Positions 30,357 through 44,134 of a stretch of 64,000 nt of DNA are shown one piece after another (the first letter of the stretch is position 1; every line of letters starts with the position of its first letter). Position numbers and translations under genes: made by a program. The notes under the pieces are model-generated. The model was not told where the DNA came from and did no database searches. It was given only the letters and a program-made list of their open reading frames with translations. The DNA is from Jeotgalibacillus sp. R-1-5s-1 (GTDB taxonomy: Bacteria; Bacillota; Bacilli; Bacillales; Jeotgalibacillaceae), in NCBI RefSeq assembly GCF_004405105.1, contig NZ_SORW01000016.1:1-64000 (forward strand), written 5' to 3'.

Positions 30357-32435
30357 ATGCCTAGAGAGTTCTCCTTAAAAGACACTCGTAATATCGGTAT
30401 CATGGCTCACATCGATGCCGGTAAAACGACTGCTACGGAGCGTATCCTTTACTACACAGGCCGTATCCACAAAATTGGTGAAACGCACGAAGGTGCATCA
30501 CAAATGGACTGGATGGAGCAGGAGCAGGAGCGTGGTATCACTATCACGTCTGCTGCAACAACTGCTCAATGGAAAGGCCACCGTGTAAACATCATCGATA
30601 CTCCTGGACACGTAGACTTCACGGTTGAAGTTGAGCGTTCACTGCGCGTACTTGATGGTGCTGTTGGTGTACTTGATGCCCAGTCGGGTGTTGAGCCGCA
30701 AACAGAAACTGTATGGCGTCAAGCGACAACATACGGCGTACCTCGTATCGTATTCGTTAACAAAATGGATAAGATCGGGGCTGACTTCCTATACTCTGTA
30801 GGAACACTACATGACCGTCTTCAGGCTAACGCTCACCCAATCCAGCTTCCAATCGGAGCTGAGGATGAGTTTGAAGGAATCATCGATCTTGTTAAGAACG
30901 TTGCTTACTTCTATGAAGACGATCTTGGAACTCGTACTGAAGAGCGCGAAATTCCAGATGAGTACAAGGATCAGGCTGAAGAATACCGTGGAAAGCTAAT
31001 TGAAGCGGTAGCGGATCTTGATGAAGATCTAATGATGAAATACCTTGAAGGTGAAGAAATCACAGAGGAAGAGCTTAAAGCTGCAATCCGTAAAGGAACT
31101 GTAAACGTTGAGTTCTATCCAGTAATCTGTGGATCTGCTTTCAAAAACAAAGGAGTTCAGCTTCTGCTTGATGCAGTACTTGACTACCTTCCGTCACCAC
31201 TTGATGTTAAGCCGATCACAGGAATTATTCCTGATTCTGAAGAAGAAGTTGTTCGTCCTGCTAGCGACGAAGAGCCATTCTCAGCGCTTGCATTCAAAGT
31301 TATGACAGACCCTTATGTAGGTAAGCTTACATTCTTCCGTGTTTACTCTGGTGTACTTTCTTCTGGATCGTACGTACAGAATGCAACGAAAGGTAAGCGT
31401 GAGCGCGTAGGACGTATCCTGCAGATGCACGCTAACTCTCGTGAAGAAATCGGAGAAGTATATGCTGGAGATATCGCTGCTGCAGTAGGTCTTAAGGACA
31501 CTACTACAGGGGACACTCTATGTGATGAAAAGAATCTTGTTATTCTTGAGTCTATGGAATTCCCTGAGCCAGTTATCTCTGTTGCGATCGAACCTAAGTC
31601 TAAAGCTGACCAGGACAAGATGAGCCAGGCGCTTCAGAAACTTCAGGAAGAAGATCCAACATTCCACGCGCACACTGACCAGGAAACTGGCCAGACGATC
31701 ATCGCAGGTATGGGTGAACTTCACCTTGATATCCTTGTTGACCGTATGAAGCGTGAATTCAAAGTAGAAGCTAACGTAGGTGCTCCACAGGTATCTTACC
31801 GTGAAACATTCCGCGGCTCAGCTCAAGTTGAAGGGAAGTTCGTCCGCCAGTCTGGTGGTCGTGGTCAGTTCGGTCACGTTAAGATTGAATTCTCTCCAAA
31901 CGAAGAGGGAGCAGGCTTTGAATTTGAGAATGCAATCGTAGGGGGAGCTGTTCCACGTGAATACATCCCGGCTGTACAAGCAGGTCTTGAAGACTCACTT
32001 GACAACGGTGTACTTGCTGGTTACCCTCTAATCGACATCAAAGCGAAGTTATTCGATGGTTCATACCACGATGTTGACTCCTCTGAGATGGCGTTTAAGA
32101 TTGCTGCTTCTATGGCATTGAAAAATGCAGTTTCTAAGTGTAACCCGGTTCTTCTTGAGCCGCTAATGCGCGTAGAAGTTATGATCCCAGAAGAATACAT
32201 GGGAGACATCATGGGAGACATCACATCTCGCCGTGGACGCGTAGAAGGTATGGCATCTCGTGGAAATACACAAATCGTTAAAGCATTTGTGCCACTTGCT
32301 GAGATGTTCGGATACGCAACTTCACTTCGTTCTAACACGCAGGGACGTGGAACATTCTCAATGTTCTTCGATCACTACGAGGAAGTACCGAAGTCTGTTG
32401 GTGAAGAAATCATCAAGAAAAATAAAGGTGAATAA
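30357..32435 (+). CDS. fusA: Elongation factor G
   Basis: EF-G is the GTPase that moves tRNAs and mRNA after peptide-bond formation. The 692-residue protein has the G1 motif AHIDAGKTT (residues 17-25), G3 DTPGHVDF and G4 NKMDK, then domains II-V with the usual C-terminal [20 protein letters not shown] region. A single fusA copy is seen in the window. Strong codon bias. Confidence 0.98.
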   Translation: MPREFSLKDTRNIGIMAHIDAGKTTATERILYYTGRIHKIGETHEGASQMDWMEQEQERGITITSAATTAQWKGHRVNIIDTPGHVDFTVEVERSLRVLDGAVGVLDAQSGVEPQTETVWRQATTYGVPRIVFVNKMDKIGADFLYSVGTLHDRLQANAHPIQLPIGAEDEFEGIIDLVKNVAYFYEDDLGTRTEEREIPDEYKDQAEEYRGKLIEAVADLDEDLMMKYLEGEEITEEELKAAIRKGTVNVEFYPVICGSAFKNKGVQLLLDAVLDYLPSPLDVKPITGIIPDSEEEVVRPASDEEPFSALAFKVMTDPYVGKLTFFRVYSGVLSSGSYVQNATKGKRERVGRILQMHANSREEIGEVYAGDIAAAVGLKDTTTGDTLCDEKNLVILESMEFPEPVISVAIEPKSKADQDKMSQALQKLQEEDPTFHAHTDQETGQTIIAGMGELHLDILVDRMKREFKVEANVGAPQVSYRETFRGSAQVEGKFVRQSGGRGQFGHVKIEFSPNEEGAGFEFENAIVGGAVPREYIPAVQAGLEDSLDNGVLAGYPLIDIKAKLFDGSYHDVDSSEMAFKIAASMALKNAVSKCNPVLLEPLMRVEVMIPEEYMGDIMGDITSRRGRVEGMASRGNTQIVKAFVPLAEMFGYATSLRSNTQGRGTFSMFFDHYEEVPKSVGEEIIKKNKGE

Positions 32436-32478
32436 TTGATTTCACCCTTACAATAAAGTATAACTACTTATGTAAGCT

Positions 32479-32512
32479 ATGGACCCCGGAAAGGCTTTCT
32501 TTCCGGATCCAT
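32479..32512 (+). other. Stable hairpin in the fusA-tuf gap
   Basis: ATGGACCCCGGAAAG (32479-32493) pairs with CTTTCCGGATCCAT (32499-32512) with one bulge and a 5-nt loop. There is no T run after it (ATTAAAAATAA), so it is not an intrinsic terminator; an mRNA processing or stabilising element ahead of tuf is an inference. Confidence 0.6.
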
Positions 32513-32565
32513 ATTAAAAATAAATTCAAATTAACTTTTTTATTATCTAAAGGAGGATTTCCAAA

Positions 32566-33756
32566 ATGGCTAAGGAAAAATTCGACCGTTCGAAAACCCA
32601 TGCTAACATTGGTACAATCGGACACGTTGACCATGGTAAAACAACTCTAACTGCTGCAATCACAACTGTACTTCACAAGAAATATGGTCGTGGAACAGCT
32701 ATGGCATATGACCAAATCGATGGTGCTCCAGAAGAGCGCGAGCGTGGAATCACAATCTCAACTGCACACGTTGAGTACGAAACTGATTCTCGTCACTATG
32801 CACACGTTGACTGCCCAGGACACGCTGACTATGTTAAGAACATGATCACTGGTGCTGCTCAGATGGACGGCGGTATTCTTGTAGTATCTGCTGCTGACGG
32901 CCCAATGCCACAAACTCGTGAGCACATCCTTCTTTCTCGTCAGGTAGGTGTACCTTACCTTGTTGTATTCATGAACAAGTGTGACATGGTAGACGACGAA
33001 GAGCTACTTGAACTAGTTGAAATGGAAATTCGTGACCTTCTTTCTGAGTACGACTTCCCAGGCGACGACATTCCAGTAATCAAAGGTTCTGCTCTTAAAG
33101 CTCTTGAAGGAGATGCACAGTGGGAAGAAAAAATCTATGAGCTTATGGAAGCTGTAGATAGCTACATCCCAACTCCAGAGCGTGACACTGAAAAGCCATT
33201 CATGATGCCAGTTGAGGATGTATTCTCAATCACTGGTCGTGGTACAGTTGCTACTGGACGTGTTGAGCGTGGACAAGTTAAAGTCGGTGACGAAGTAGAA
33301 ATCATCGGTCTTTCTGAAGAGCCTAAGAAGACAATCGTAACAGGTGTTGAAATGTTCCGTAAGCTTCTTGACTATGCAGAAGCTGGAGACAACATCGGTG
33401 CACTTCTTCGTGGTGTATCACGTGACGACATCAACCGTGGACAGGTTCTTGCTAAGCCAGGAACAATCACTCCACACACAAACTTCAAAGCTGAAGTTTA
33501 CGTTCTATCAAAAGAAGAAGGTGGACGTCACACTCCATTCTTCTCTAACTACCGCCCACAGTTCTACTTCCGTACTACGGACGTAACTGGCGTATGTAAC
33601 CTTCCTGAAGGAGTAGAAATGGTTATGCCTGGCGACAACATCGAAATGACTGTTGAGCTAATCTCTCCTATCGCAATCGAAGAAGGAACTAAGTTCTCTA
33701 TTCGTGAAGGTGGACGTACAGTAGGCGCTGGCGTTGTTGCTTCTATCCAGAAGTAA
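32566..33756 (+). CDS. tuf: Elongation factor Tu
   Basis: EF-Tu delivers aminoacyl-tRNA to the ribosome. The 396-residue protein has G1 [10 protein letters not shown] (about 19-28), G3 DCPGHADY and G4 NKCD, and the three-domain layout ending in [14 protein letters not shown]. It follows AAGGAGG at good spacing. Codon use is among the most biased in the window. A terminator lies directly downstream. Confidence 0.99.
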   Translation: MAKEKFDRSKTHANIGTIGHVDHGKTTLTAAITTVLHKKYGRGTAMAYDQIDGAPEERERGITISTAHVEYETDSRHYAHVDCPGHADYVKNMITGAAQMDGGILVVSAADGPMPQTREHILLSRQVGVPYLVVFMNKCDMVDDEELLELVEMEIRDLLSEYDFPGDDIPVIKGSALKALEGDAQWEEKIYELMEAVDSYIPTPERDTEKPFMMPVEDVFSITGRGTVATGRVERGQVKVGDEVEIIGLSEEPKKTIVTGVEMFRKLLDYAEAGDNIGALLRGVSRDDINRGQVLAKPGTITPHTNFKAEVYVLSKEEGGRHTPFFSNYRPQFYFRTTDVTGVCNLPEGVEMVMPGDNIEMTVELISPIAIEEGTKFSIREGGRTVGAGVVASIQK

Positions 33757-33776
33757 TTTCTGCTGACGAATACACA

Positions 33777-33808
33777 ATCCTGCATCCTTTTGGGTGCAGG
33801 ATTTTTTC
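33777..33808 (+). terminator. tuf terminator
   Basis: Arms ATCCTGCATCC and GGGTGCAGGAT (one G-U pair) with a 4-nt loop, then six T; ends the str operon. Confidence 0.93.
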
Positions 33809-33870
33809 TGTTTAAATGAGGGTGTGGGAATTGGGAGGGTGAGCAAAGTGAAAAGTTAGGTGTTGTTAAA

Positions 33871-34140
33871 GCGCACAATAAAGAGGAGGGAACGCACAAT
33901 AAAAAGAAAGTAACGCAAAATAGAGACTAACCTCCGCACAATCCCAATACACTTTCATTCATCACGCTGCCTTAAAAGCAAGCCCGAGACGATCGACAGG
34001 ATCCATTTAAAAATTAACAAACACCGTATAAGATCATAAATACCTCATATAACTCACCAGGAACGAACAATAAACAGAAAGTGACGCAAAATAAAGACCG
34101 ACCTCCGCAAAATAACAGCCAATCTCCACACAATCCCCAA
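33871..34140 (+). repeat. 21-bp-period degenerate repeat array, copy 3 (tuf-34226 gap)
   Basis: Two blocks of four units. Block one starts at 33871, 33892, 33913 and 33934; block two has cores at 34063, 34084, 34105 and 34126. Spacing within each block is exactly 21 bp and the core is NCGCAMAAT, often followed by AAAG. The two blocks resemble each other along about 65 bp, including the spacers, which suggests one block was copied. Between them (33955-34060) I see no units and no gene. The remaining 34141-34200 holds no recognisable element. The array starts about 60 bp after the tuf terminator. Confidence 0.8.
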
Positions 34141-34225
34141 CTGCCAACCCTCTACCCATCCGCATCAAAAACAGCTACACTACTCTTATAGAAAAAACCC
34201 GTCACACAGAAAGGGGCACCACCCA

Positions 34226-34699
34226 TTGGAACCAATCCATCTCTGGCTTTCCGTTTTTGATAAACACACGAAGAAACCAAAACAGTCCATACAGCCGATC
34301 CTTCCCGCAGTCACGCTCGCTTACCAGCAATCACGATCAAACCAAGACGTGACTCAGCAGGAAGCGCTGGATGATCTCAAACATCTCCTGCAAGAAGGGG
34401 CATACGTTCCTCTCTTAAAAGTCTGGGAGAACCAGGGCTACTTCAGAATAGAAGAGAGACATTTCGGTTCAATGACGTCACGCTTATTTCACCTCGCACC
34501 TAAAGCGACCAATGAAGAGCGCAATCGAAAGAAACTTAGAGAGCGCCAGGAGCTTCTCGCACTCACTGATGATGATCTCCATTACCTCGCCTTCAGCTCA
34601 CTCCTGAATGCCAAACACAGTATGTACAAGCCGTCCCCAGATGAGCAAACACCATACTGGATCGCAGTCTCAACGATCATTCAAGGCAGAAAAACCTGA
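34226..34699 (+). CDS. Unrecognised protein of 157 residues
   Basis: I do not recognise this family. The open frame lies in the tuf-rpsJ gap, which in B. subtilis holds the unrelated ybaC. The product is soluble and hydrophilic, with no signal peptide or membrane span: a helical middle (QEALDDLKHLLQEG, about 50-63), a basic stretch NEERNRKKLRERQELL (about 96-111) that could be a coiled coil, and an aromatic C-terminal part ending in VSTIIQGRKT. The only good start is TTG at 34226, 11 bases after AAAGGGG, a weak site. A hairpin overlaps the stop. Real coding status is likely from the plausible composition and lack of shadowing frames, but unproved. Confidence 0.6.
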   Translation: MEPIHLWLSVFDKHTKKPKQSIQPILPAVTLAYQQSRSNQDVTQQEALDDLKHLLQEGAYVPLLKVWENQGYFRIEERHFGSMTSRLFHLAPKATNEERNRKKLRERQELLALTDDDLHYLAFSSLLNAKHSMYKPSPDEQTPYWIAVSTIIQGRKT

Positions 34700-34720
34700 G
34701 AATTTTCTGCCTATTTCTTC
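34685..34720 (+). terminator. Terminator-like hairpin at the end of the 34226 gene
   Basis: Perfect 9-bp arms GGCAGAAAA (34685-34693) and TTTTCTGCC (34703-34711), tail TATTTCTTC. The tail is T-rich but interrupted and the hairpin includes the stop codon, so termination may be partial. Confidence 0.55.
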
Positions 34721-34725
34721 ACCCC

Positions 34726-34754
34726 TTGAAACACGCCTGCATCCCCCGTATAAT
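34726..34754 (+). promoter_or_regulatory. Distal promoter of the S10 operon
   Basis: TTGAAA (34726-34731), 17 bp, perfect TATAAT (34749-34754), about 200 bp before rpsJ. Confidence 0.75.
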
Positions 34755-34792
34755 AAACAAAGTGTACTTGGAAAGGATTTTCGTAACAGGGG

Positions 34793-34821
34793 TTGCGCAA
34801 TCCGATTTTTTTCTGTATACT
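34793..34821 (+). promoter_or_regulatory. Proximal promoter of the S10 operon
   Basis: TTGCGC (34793-34798), 17 bp, TATACT (34816-34821). With the distal promoter this gives two tandem starts for the ribosomal superoperon. Confidence 0.72.
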
Positions 34822-34862
34822 ATTTAATGTTGGTCTTTGACTTGCGATGATGCAGGAGGTTG

Positions 34863-34901
34863 CCGACACACCCGGCCGCTTTGCCATGGCTCGTGTGTGG
34901 G
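34863..34901 (+). ncRNA. Conserved leader hairpin before rpsJ
   Basis: CCGACACACCCGGCC and GGCTCGTGTGTGGG face each other across GCTTTGCCAT. A very similar GACACACCC...GTGTGTGGG hairpin followed by TTTCTACGGAGAATGT stands before rpsJ in other Bacillales as I remember them. It probably acts in control of the S10 operon, but the ligand is not known to me. Confidence 0.55.
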
Positions 34902-34930
34902 AAATTTCTGCGGAGAATGTCTATTCCTAA

Positions 34931-35263
<333 letters not shown>

Positions 35264-35307
35264 TCAACACAAAAATACATTAATTAAAATTTTAGGAGGT
35301 GTGACTA

Positions 35308-35937
35308 ATGACCAAAGGAATCTTAGGAAGAAAGATTGGTATGACTCAGGTTTTTGCTGAAAACGGCGACCTTATCCCAGTTACAGTAATCGAAGCGACT
35401 CCAAACGTAGTCCTTCAAAAGAAAGCTGTTGATACTGACGGATATGAGGCGATCCAGATCGGTTTCGAAGACAAGCGCGAAAAGCTTGCTAACAAGCCAT
35501 CTAAAGGACATGCTGCTAAAGCTGAAACCGCTCCTAAGCGCTTCGTCCGTGAAATCCGCGGTGTTGAGCTTGGCGAGTATGAGGTTGGTCAAGAAGTCAA
35601 GGTTGATATTTTTGCAGAAGGCGACACAGTAGACGTTACTGGAATTTCCAAGGGTAAAGGTTTTCAGGGTGCAATCAAGCGTCACAACCAATCCCGCGGA
35701 CCAATGTCTCACGGTTCTCGTTACCACCGTCGTCCTGGTTCAATGGGTCCTGTTGATCCAAACCGCGTATTCAAAGGTAAGCTATTACCTGGACGCATGG
35801 GCGGAGAAAGAATTACAGTTCAGAACCTTTCAATCGTAAAGGTAGATACTGAGCGTAACCTGCTACTTGTTAAAGGGAACGTTCCTGGCCCTAACAAGAG
35901 CCTAATCACAGTAAAAAGCGCAATTAAAGCGAAATAA
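35308..35937 (+). CDS. rplC: Ribosomal protein L3
   Basis: L3 reaches into the peptidyl-transferase centre and starts large-subunit assembly. The 209-residue protein opens [16 protein letters not shown] and has the central loop [18 protein letters not shown] (about 128-145), the part that extends towards the active site. Spaced 44 bp after rpsJ with a TAGGAGGTG site. Confidence 0.98.
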   Translation: MTKGILGRKIGMTQVFAENGDLIPVTVIEATPNVVLQKKAVDTDGYEAIQIGFEDKREKLANKPSKGHAAKAETAPKRFVREIRGVELGEYEVGQEVKVDIFAEGDTVDVTGISKGKGFQGAIKRHNQSRGPMSHGSRYHRRPGSMGPVDPNRVFKGKLLPGRMGGERITVQNLSIVKVDTERNLLLVKGNVPGPNKSLITVKSAIKAK

Positions 35938-35966
35938 TAAACGTTATAGGAAAGGAGGAAACAGGA

Positions 35967-36590
35967 ATGCCTAAAGTATCCGTATTTAAACAAGATGGTT
36001 CACAAGCTGGCGATATCGAGCTTAACGAGTCCATCTTCGGCATTGAGCCAAACAACGCAGTGATGTTCGAGACAGTATTGATGCAGCGTGCAGCATTACG
36101 TCAAGGAACTCACAAAGTAAAAAATCGTTCTGAAGTAGCTGGCGGCGGTCGTAAGCCATGGCGCCAAAAAGGAACTGGACGTGCTCGTCAGGGTTCGATC
36201 CGTTCACCACAATGGCGCGGCGGTGGTACTGTATTCGGTCCAACACCACGCAGCTATGCTTATAAGCTACCTAAGAAAGTTCGCCGTCTGGCAATCAAAT
36301 CAGCTCTTTCAACGAAAGCTGCTGAAGAAAACATCCTAGTACTAGAGGCGCTTTCATTCGAAACGCCAAAGACAAAGGAATTTGCTTCAGTATTAAGCAG
36401 CCTTTCAGTAGACAAGAAGGTCCTAGTAGTGACTGAAGGTCTTGACGAAAACGTTGCTCTATCTGGACGTAATATTCCTGGTGTAACAGTTGTATCTGCT
36501 ACTGGTGTCAACGTACTGGATGTACTTGGTCACGACAAACTGATCCTGACTAAAGGTGCAGTTCAAAAAGTAGAGGAGGTGCTTGCATAA
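35967..36590 (+). CDS. rplD: Ribosomal protein L4
   Basis: L4 lines the exit tunnel; in some bacteria it regulates the S10 operon. The 207 residues include the long tunnel loop [20 protein letters not shown] (about 58-77), the site of known macrolide-resistance changes, here of normal form. The stop shares its last base with the rplW start (TAATG). Confidence 0.98.
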   Translation: MPKVSVFKQDGSQAGDIELNESIFGIEPNNAVMFETVLMQRAALRQGTHKVKNRSEVAGGGRKPWRQKGTGRARQGSIRSPQWRGGGTVFGPTPRSYAYKLPKKVRRLAIKSALSTKAAEENILVLEALSFETPKTKEFASVLSSLSVDKKVLVVTEGLDENVALSGRNIPGVTVVSATGVNVLDVLGHDKLILTKGAVQKVEEVLA

Positions 36591-36874
36591 TGGATGCTCG
36601 CGAAATCATTAAGCGCCCCGTAATCACTGAGCGTTCTTCAGACCTTATGGGTGAGAAGAAATACACGTTCGAAGTCGACACTCGTGCGAACAAAACACAA
36701 GTGAAAGACGCAATCCAGGAGATCTTTGGAGTAGATGTCGAGAAAGTAAACATCATGAACTACAAAGGTAAATACAAGCGCGTTGGACGTTATGCAGGTT
36801 TTACTAACAAGCGTCGCAAAGCAATCGTAACTCTTACTGAAGATAGCAAAGAAATCGAATTTTTCGAGGTTTAA
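36590..36874 (+). CDS. rplW: Ribosomal protein L23
   Basis: L23 lies at the tunnel exit and docks trigger factor and the signal recognition particle. The 94-residue protein begins [16 protein letters not shown] and has the extended basic loop [20 protein letters not shown]. It overlaps rplD by one base, so the two are translationally coupled. Confidence 0.98.
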   Translation: MDAREIIKRPVITERSSDLMGEKKYTFEVDTRANKTQVKDAIQEIFGVDVEKVNIMNYKGKYKRVGRYAGFTNKRRKAIVTLTEDSKEIEFFEV

Positions 36875-36887
36875 TAAAACCCGATAA

Positions 36888-37739
<852 letters not shown>

Positions 37740-37749
37740 CGGGATTGAG

Positions 37750-37774
37750 CTACGGTTCAACATACGAACCGTAG
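37750..37774 (+). other. Perfect hairpin between rplB and rpsS
   Basis: CTACGGTTC (37750-37758) and GAACCGTAG (37766-37774) form nine uninterrupted pairs with a 7-nt loop. There is no T run, and the rpsS ribosome binding site starts 10 bases later. It may be a processing, stabilising or protein-binding site within the operon mRNA. Confidence 0.6.
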
Positions 37775-37799
37775 GGCAATCACGAAAGGAGGTTCCAGT

Positions 37800-38078
37800 A
37801 TGGGTCGCAGCTTGAAAAAAGGACCTTTCGTGGACGATCACTTAATGTCAAAGGTTGAGAAGCTTAATGAAGCGGACAAGAAGCAGGTTATCAAAACTTG
37901 GTCTCGCCGTTCTACAATCTTCCCTAACTTCATCGGTCATACAATCGCTGTATACGATGGACGTAAGCACGTACCGGTTTACGTGACTGAAGATATGGTT
38001 GGTCACAAACTTGGTGAATTCGCACCAAGCCGTACGTACAAAGGTCACGCAAGTGATGATAAGAAAACAAGACGCTAA
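37800..38078 (+). CDS. rpsS: Ribosomal protein S19
   Basis: S19 pairs with S13 in the 30S head and touches the A-site tRNA. The 92-residue protein starts [19 protein letters not shown] and has the conserved IPNF-type segment [16 protein letters not shown] (about 38-53). Standard length and order. Confidence 0.98.
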   Translation: MGRSLKKGPFVDDHLMSKVEKLNEADKKQVIKTWSRRSTIFPNFIGHTIAVYDGRKHVPVYVTEDMVGHKLGEFAPSRTYKGHASDDKKTRR

Positions 38079-38097
38079 TTGAGAGGAGGCTATCCTA

Positions 38098-38439
38098 ATG
38101 CAAGCTAAAGCTGTTGCGAGAACAGTTCGTATTGCTCCTCGTAAAGTACGCCTAGTAGCAGATTTAATCCGCGGTAAGCAGGTTGGCGAAGCGGTGGCTA
38201 TCTTAAACCACACACCACGCTCTGCATCACCAGTAATCGAGAAAGTATTAAAATCTGCTGTAGCGAACGCTGAGCATAATTACGACATGGACATCAACAA
38301 CCTTGTGATTTCTGAAGCATACGTGAATGAGGGACCAACACTTAAACGTTTCCGTCCTCGTGCACAAGGTCGTGCAAGTGCCATTAACAAACGTACTAGC
38401 CACATTACAATCGTGGTATCTGAAAAAAAGGAGGGATAA
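38098..38439 (+). CDS. rplV: Ribosomal protein L22
   Basis: L22 lines the exit tunnel opposite L4. The 113-residue product has the usual basic N-terminus ([20 protein letters not shown]) and the tunnel hairpin [20 protein letters not shown] (about 81-100) of normal sequence. rpsC starts three bases after its stop. Confidence 0.97.
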   Translation: MQAKAVARTVRIAPRKVRLVADLIRGKQVGEAVAILNHTPRSASPVIEKVLKSAVANAEHNYDMDINNLVISEAYVNEGPTLKRFRPRAQGRASAINKRTSHITIVVSEKKEG

Positions 38440-38442
38440 TGC

Positions 38443-39732
<1,290 letters not shown>

Positions 39733-39739
39733 TAACTGA

Positions 39740-40018
<279 letters not shown>

Positions 40019-40025
40019 TACATTG

Positions 40026-40429
<404 letters not shown>

Positions 40430-40466
40430 TTGATCATTAACCACCGTATCAAGGAGGTGCGACAGG

Positions 40467-40778
40467 ATGCACGTTAAAAAAGGCGACAAAGTAATGGTCA
40501 TTTCAGGTAAAGACAAAGGCAAGACAGGTACTGTACTTGCAGCTCTTCCGAAAAAAGACCGTGTTGTGGTTGAAGGTGTGAACATCGTTAAAAAGCACTC
40601 AAAGCCATCACAATTGAATCCACAAGGTGGAATCTCCAACATGGAGGCAGCGATTCACGTATCAAACGTGATGCTGATCGATCCGAAAACAAACGAACCA
40701 ACTCGTGTTGGTTACAAAGTTGAGGACGGCAAGAAAGTTCGTATTGCAAAAAAATCAGGTGAATCTTTAGATAAATAG
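40467..40778 (+). CDS. rplX: Ribosomal protein L24
   Basis: L24 helps start large-subunit assembly. The 103-residue protein has a KOW motif at [19 protein letters not shown] (about 6-24). The start MHVKKGDK lies behind AAGGAGGTG. Confidence 0.97.
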   Translation: MHVKKGDKVMVISGKDKGKTGTVLAALPKKDRVVVEGVNIVKKHSKPSQLNPQGGISNMEAAIHVSNVMLIDPKTNEPTRVGYKVEDGKKVRIAKKSGESLDK

Positions 40779-40800
40779 TTAAGAGGGGAGGTACTCAAGA

Positions 40801-41340
40801 ATGAACCGCCTAAAAGAAAAGTTCAACAGTGAAATCACACCTGCTCTAGTGAAGAAGTTCAACTACACTTCTGTTATGCAGGTACCGAAAATCGACAAAA
40901 TCGTAATCAACATGGGTGTTGGTGACGCAGTTCAAAACACTAAATCTTTAGATACAGCAGTTGAAGAGCTTGCGACTATCACTGGTCAAAAGCCTCTAGT
41001 AACAAAAGCTAAGAAATCAATCGCTGGCTTCCGTCTTCGTGAAGGTATGCCAATCGGAGCGAAAGTAACACTTCGCGGCGAGCGTATGTATGAATTCTTA
41101 GACAAGCTAGTCTCTGTATCTCTTCCACGTGTACGTGACTTCCGCGGTGTATCTAAAAAGTCTTTCGACGGACGCGGAAACTACACTCTTGGTGTTAAAG
41201 AGCAGCTTATCTTCCCAGAGATCGATTATGACAAGGTAAATAAAGTTCGTGGTATGGACATCGTAATTGTAACGACAGCTAAAACAGACGAAGAGTCTCG
41301 TGAGCTTCTAACTCAATTCGGTATGCCATTCCAAAAGTAA
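40801..41340 (+). CDS. rplE: Ribosomal protein L5
   Basis: L5 binds 5S rRNA and touches the P-site tRNA. The 179-residue product has the conserved [14 protein letters not shown] (about 31-44) and a thumb-like loop with [19 protein letters not shown]. Normal length, ends FGMPFQK. Confidence 0.98.
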   Translation: MNRLKEKFNSEITPALVKKFNYTSVMQVPKIDKIVINMGVGDAVQNTKSLDTAVEELATITGQKPLVTKAKKSIAGFRLREGMPIGAKVTLRGERMYEFLDKLVSVSLPRVRDFRGVSKKSFDGRGNYTLGVKEQLIFPEIDYDKVNKVRGMDIVIVTTAKTDEESRELLTQFGMPFQK

Positions 41341-41550
<210 letters not shown>

Positions 41551-41580
41551 TACCCGATTTTGGGAAGGAGGTAAATTAAT

Positions 41581-41979
41581 ATGACAATGACAGATCCAAT
41601 CGCAGATCTTTTGACTCGCATCCGTAATGCGAATCAAGTGCGTCACGAGAAGCTAGAGGTACCTGCTTCTAACATTAAGAAAGAAATCGCAGAAATCCTT
41701 AAGCGTGAAGGTTTCATCCGTGACGTTGAATATATCGAGGACAGCCAACAGGGCATTATCCGCATCTTCCTTAAGTACGGTGCGAATAACGAGCGTGTTA
41801 TCACTGGCCTTAAGCGTATCTCTAAGCCAGGTCTACGTGTTTACGCGAAAGCTGATGAGCTTCCACGCGTACTGAACGGTCTTGGAATCGCAATCGTATC
41901 AACTTCAACTGGCGTTGTAACGGACAAAGAAGCTCGTGCTAAGCAAGTGGGCGGAGAAGTTCTAGCATACGTTTGGTAA
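41581..41979 (+). CDS. rpsH: Ribosomal protein S8
   Basis: S8 binds the central domain of 16S rRNA; in E. coli it regulates the spc operon. The 132-residue protein starts [18 protein letters not shown] and ends with the [20 protein letters not shown] signature. Normal length. Confidence 0.98.
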   Translation: MTMTDPIADLLTRIRNANQVRHEKLEVPASNIKKEIAEILKREGFIRDVEYIEDSQQGIIRIFLKYGANNERVITGLKRISKPGLRVYAKADELPRVLNGLGIAIVSTSTGVVTDKEARAKQVGGEVLAYVW

Positions 41980-42010
41980 TACTTTTTAATCGAAAGAGAG
42001 GTGCAACAAA

Positions 42011-42547
42011 ATGTCTCGCGTAGGAAAAAAACCAATCGAGGTACCTTCAGACGTAACGTTAACTTTTGACGGTTCAACAGTTACTGCAAAAGGTCCTAAA
42101 GGTGAACTTACATTCACTTTCAACTCAGAAATGAAATTCGAGCAGGAAGGCAGCACATTAACAGTTGTTCGTCCTTCTGACTCTAAAGAGCACCGTACTA
42201 TTCACGGTACAACTCGTGCAATCCTTAACAACATGATCGAAGGTGTATCTAAAGGCTTCGAACGTGGTCTTGAGCTTATCGGGGTTGGATATCGTGCACA
42301 GAAACAAGGTAACAAGCTTGTTCTTAACGTAGGATACTCTCACCCAGTTGAGATTACACCGGAAGAAGGAATCGAAATCGAAGTTCCTTCAAACACAAAA
42401 GTTATCGTTAAAGGTGCGAGCAAAGAGCGCGTAGGCGCACTAGCTGCTAACATCCGCGACGTACGTCCTCCAGAGCCTTACAAAGGTAAAGGAATCCGTT
42501 ATGAAGGTGAACGTGTTCGCCGTAAAGAAGGTAAAACAGGTAAATAA
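42011..42547 (+). CDS. rplF: Ribosomal protein L6
   Basis: L6 lies near the factor-binding site and contacts EF-G. The 178-residue product, [15 protein letters not shown] onward, has two repeated domains and the C-terminal signature [15 protein letters not shown] (about 155-169). Confidence 0.98.
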   Translation: MSRVGKKPIEVPSDVTLTFDGSTVTAKGPKGELTFTFNSEMKFEQEGSTLTVVRPSDSKEHRTIHGTTRAILNNMIEGVSKGFERGLELIGVGYRAQKQGNKLVLNVGYSHPVEITPEEGIEIEVPSNTKVIVKGASKERVGALAANIRDVRPPEPYKGKGIRYEGERVRRKEGKTGK

Positions 42548-42580
42548 TGCCGCTTAGGCGCATGAAAGGAGTGACCTTGA

Positions 42581-42943
42581 TTGATTACTAAAGTTGACAA
42601 GAATGCGGTACGTAAGAAGCGTCATGCACGTGTTCGTACGACAATCACTGGTACTGAACAGCGTCCACGTCTAAACGTATACCGTTCTAACAAGCATATC
42701 TACGCTCAACTTATCGATGATGTAAACGGCGTAACACTTGCCAGCGCATCTACAAAAGATAAAGAGCTTGGTCTTGAAAGCGGCGGAAACGTCGAGGCTG
42801 CAACAAAAGTTGGCGAAGCAATCGCAAAACGCGCAGCTGAAAAAGGAATGAAATCAGTCGTATTTGATCGTGGAGGATATCTTTACCACGGCCGCGTGAA
42901 AGCTCTTGCTGATGCTGCACGTGAAAACGGACTTGAATTTTAA
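42581..42943 (+). CDS. rplR: Ribosomal protein L18
   Basis: L18 binds 5S rRNA with L5. The 120-residue protein starts [19 protein letters not shown] and has the [20 protein letters not shown] segment (about 95-114). The TTG at 42581 is used, behind GAAAGGAGTGA. Confidence 0.96.
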   Translation: MITKVDKNAVRKKRHARVRTTITGTEQRPRLNVYRSNKHIYAQLIDDVNGVTLASASTKDKELGLESGGNVEAATKVGEAIAKRAAEKGMKSVVFDRGGYLYHGRVKALADAARENGLEF

Positions 42944-42966
42944 TAGAAAAAGGAGGGACAATCCAG

Positions 42967-43467
42967 ATGCGTCGCATTGATCCAAACAAACTTGAACTTG
43001 AAGAACGCGTAGTTACGATTAACCGTGTCGCTAAGGTTGTTAAAGGTGGCCGCCGCTTCCGTTTCTCTGCTCTTGTAGTAGTAGGAGACAAGAATGGCCA
43101 TGTCGGTTTCGGTACAGGTAAAGCCCAAGAGGTACCTGATGCGATCCGTAAAGCAATCGAAGACGCGAAGAAAAATCTGATTGAAGTACCAATGGTAGAA
43201 GGAACAACTCCTCACCTTGTTACAGGTCGTTTCGGAGCTGGCTCAATCCTGATTAAACCAGCATCTCCTGGTACAGGAATCATCGCCGGTGGACCGGTTC
43301 GTGCGGTACTTGAGCTTGCAGGTGTCCACGACATTCTTTCTAAATCACTGGGATCTAACACACCAATCAATATGGTTCGTGCCACAATTGACGGCCTTAA
43401 CCAGCTTAAGCGTGCAGAAGATGTAGCTAAGCTTCGCGGTAAGTCAGTGGAAGAACTGTTAGGATAA
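42967..43467 (+). CDS. rpsE: Ribosomal protein S5
   Basis: S5 lies at the mRNA entry and affects accuracy. The 166-residue protein begins [16 protein letters not shown] and has the double-stranded RNA-binding segment [20 protein letters not shown] (about 38-57); the spectinomycin loop region [14 protein letters not shown] is of normal sequence. Confidence 0.98.
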   Translation: MRRIDPNKLELEERVVTINRVAKVVKGGRRFRFSALVVVGDKNGHVGFGTGKAQEVPDAIRKAIEDAKKNLIEVPMVEGTTPHLVTGRFGAGSILIKPASPGTGIIAGGPVRAVLELAGVHDILSKSLGSNTPINMVRATIDGLNQLKRAEDVAKLRGKSVEELLG

Positions 43468-43480
43468 GGAGGGATAAGTG

Positions 43481-43663
43481 ATGGCAAACAAACTAGCAAT
43501 TACCCTCACTCGCAGCGTGATCGGACGCAATAAAGATCAGCGTGCAACAGTACAGGCTCTTGGTCTTCGTAAGACTAACCAGACTGTTGAACAGCAGGAC
43601 AACCCTGCAATCCGCGGAATGATCAATAAAGTGTCTCACCTGGTATCAGTTAAAGAAATCTAA
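43481..43663 (+). CDS. rpmD: Ribosomal protein L30
   Basis: A 60-residue large-subunit protein, [20 protein letters not shown] onward, with [10 protein letters not shown] near the end. An ATG at 43481 is chosen; a GTG one codon earlier is equally possible, both behind AAGGAGGG. Confidence 0.95.
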   Translation: MANKLAITLTRSVIGRNKDQRATVQALGLRKTNQTVEQQDNPAIRGMINKVSHLVSVKEI

Positions 43664-43693
43664 TTCAACGTTTATCAACAAGGAGGTGCCACT

Positions 43694-44134
43694 ATGAAAC
43701 TTCATGAGTTAAAACCTGCAGAAGGATCCCGCAGAGAGCGCAATCGCGTTGGTCGCGGTATCGGTTCTGGTAATGGTAAGACTGCTGGTAAAGGTCATAA
43801 AGGTCAAAACGCCCGTTCAGGCGGCGGAGTACGCCCAGGCTTTGAGGGTGGTCAAAACCCATTAGCACGCCGTCTTCCTAAGCGTGGATTCACAAACATC
43901 CACCGTAAAGAATATGCGGTTATTAATCTTGATGCACTAAACCGTTTCGACGAAGGTACAGAAGTAACACCTGAGCTTCTAATCGAAACTGGTGTAGTAA
44001 GCAAAGAGCGTGCAGGAATCAAGGTTCTTGCAAAAGGTACTGTAGAGAAGAAACTGACTGTTAAAGCTCACAAATTCTCTTCTGCTGCTAAAGAAGCAAT
44101 CGAAGCTGCCGGCGGAACAACTGAGGTGGTTTAA
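43694..44134 (+). CDS. rplO: Ribosomal protein L15
   Basis: L15 is an assembly protein of the large subunit with a long basic N-terminal arm ([20 protein letters not shown] and [16 protein letters not shown]). The 146 residues are standard. The stop shares its last base with the secY start (TAATG), linking ribosomal and export gene expression. Confidence 0.98.
   Translation: MKLHELKPAEGSRRERNRVGRGIGSGNGKTAGKGHKGQNARSGGGVRPGFEGGQNPLARRLPKRGFTNIHRKEYAVINLDALNRFDEGTEVTPELLIETGVVSKERAGIKVLAKGTVEKKLTVKAHKFSSAAKEAIEAAGGTTEVV

Noticed and set aside
32479-32512. Intrinsic terminator between fusA and tuf
   Set aside because: The hairpin is strong but is followed by ATTAAAAATAA rather than a T run, so it is listed as a plain hairpin.
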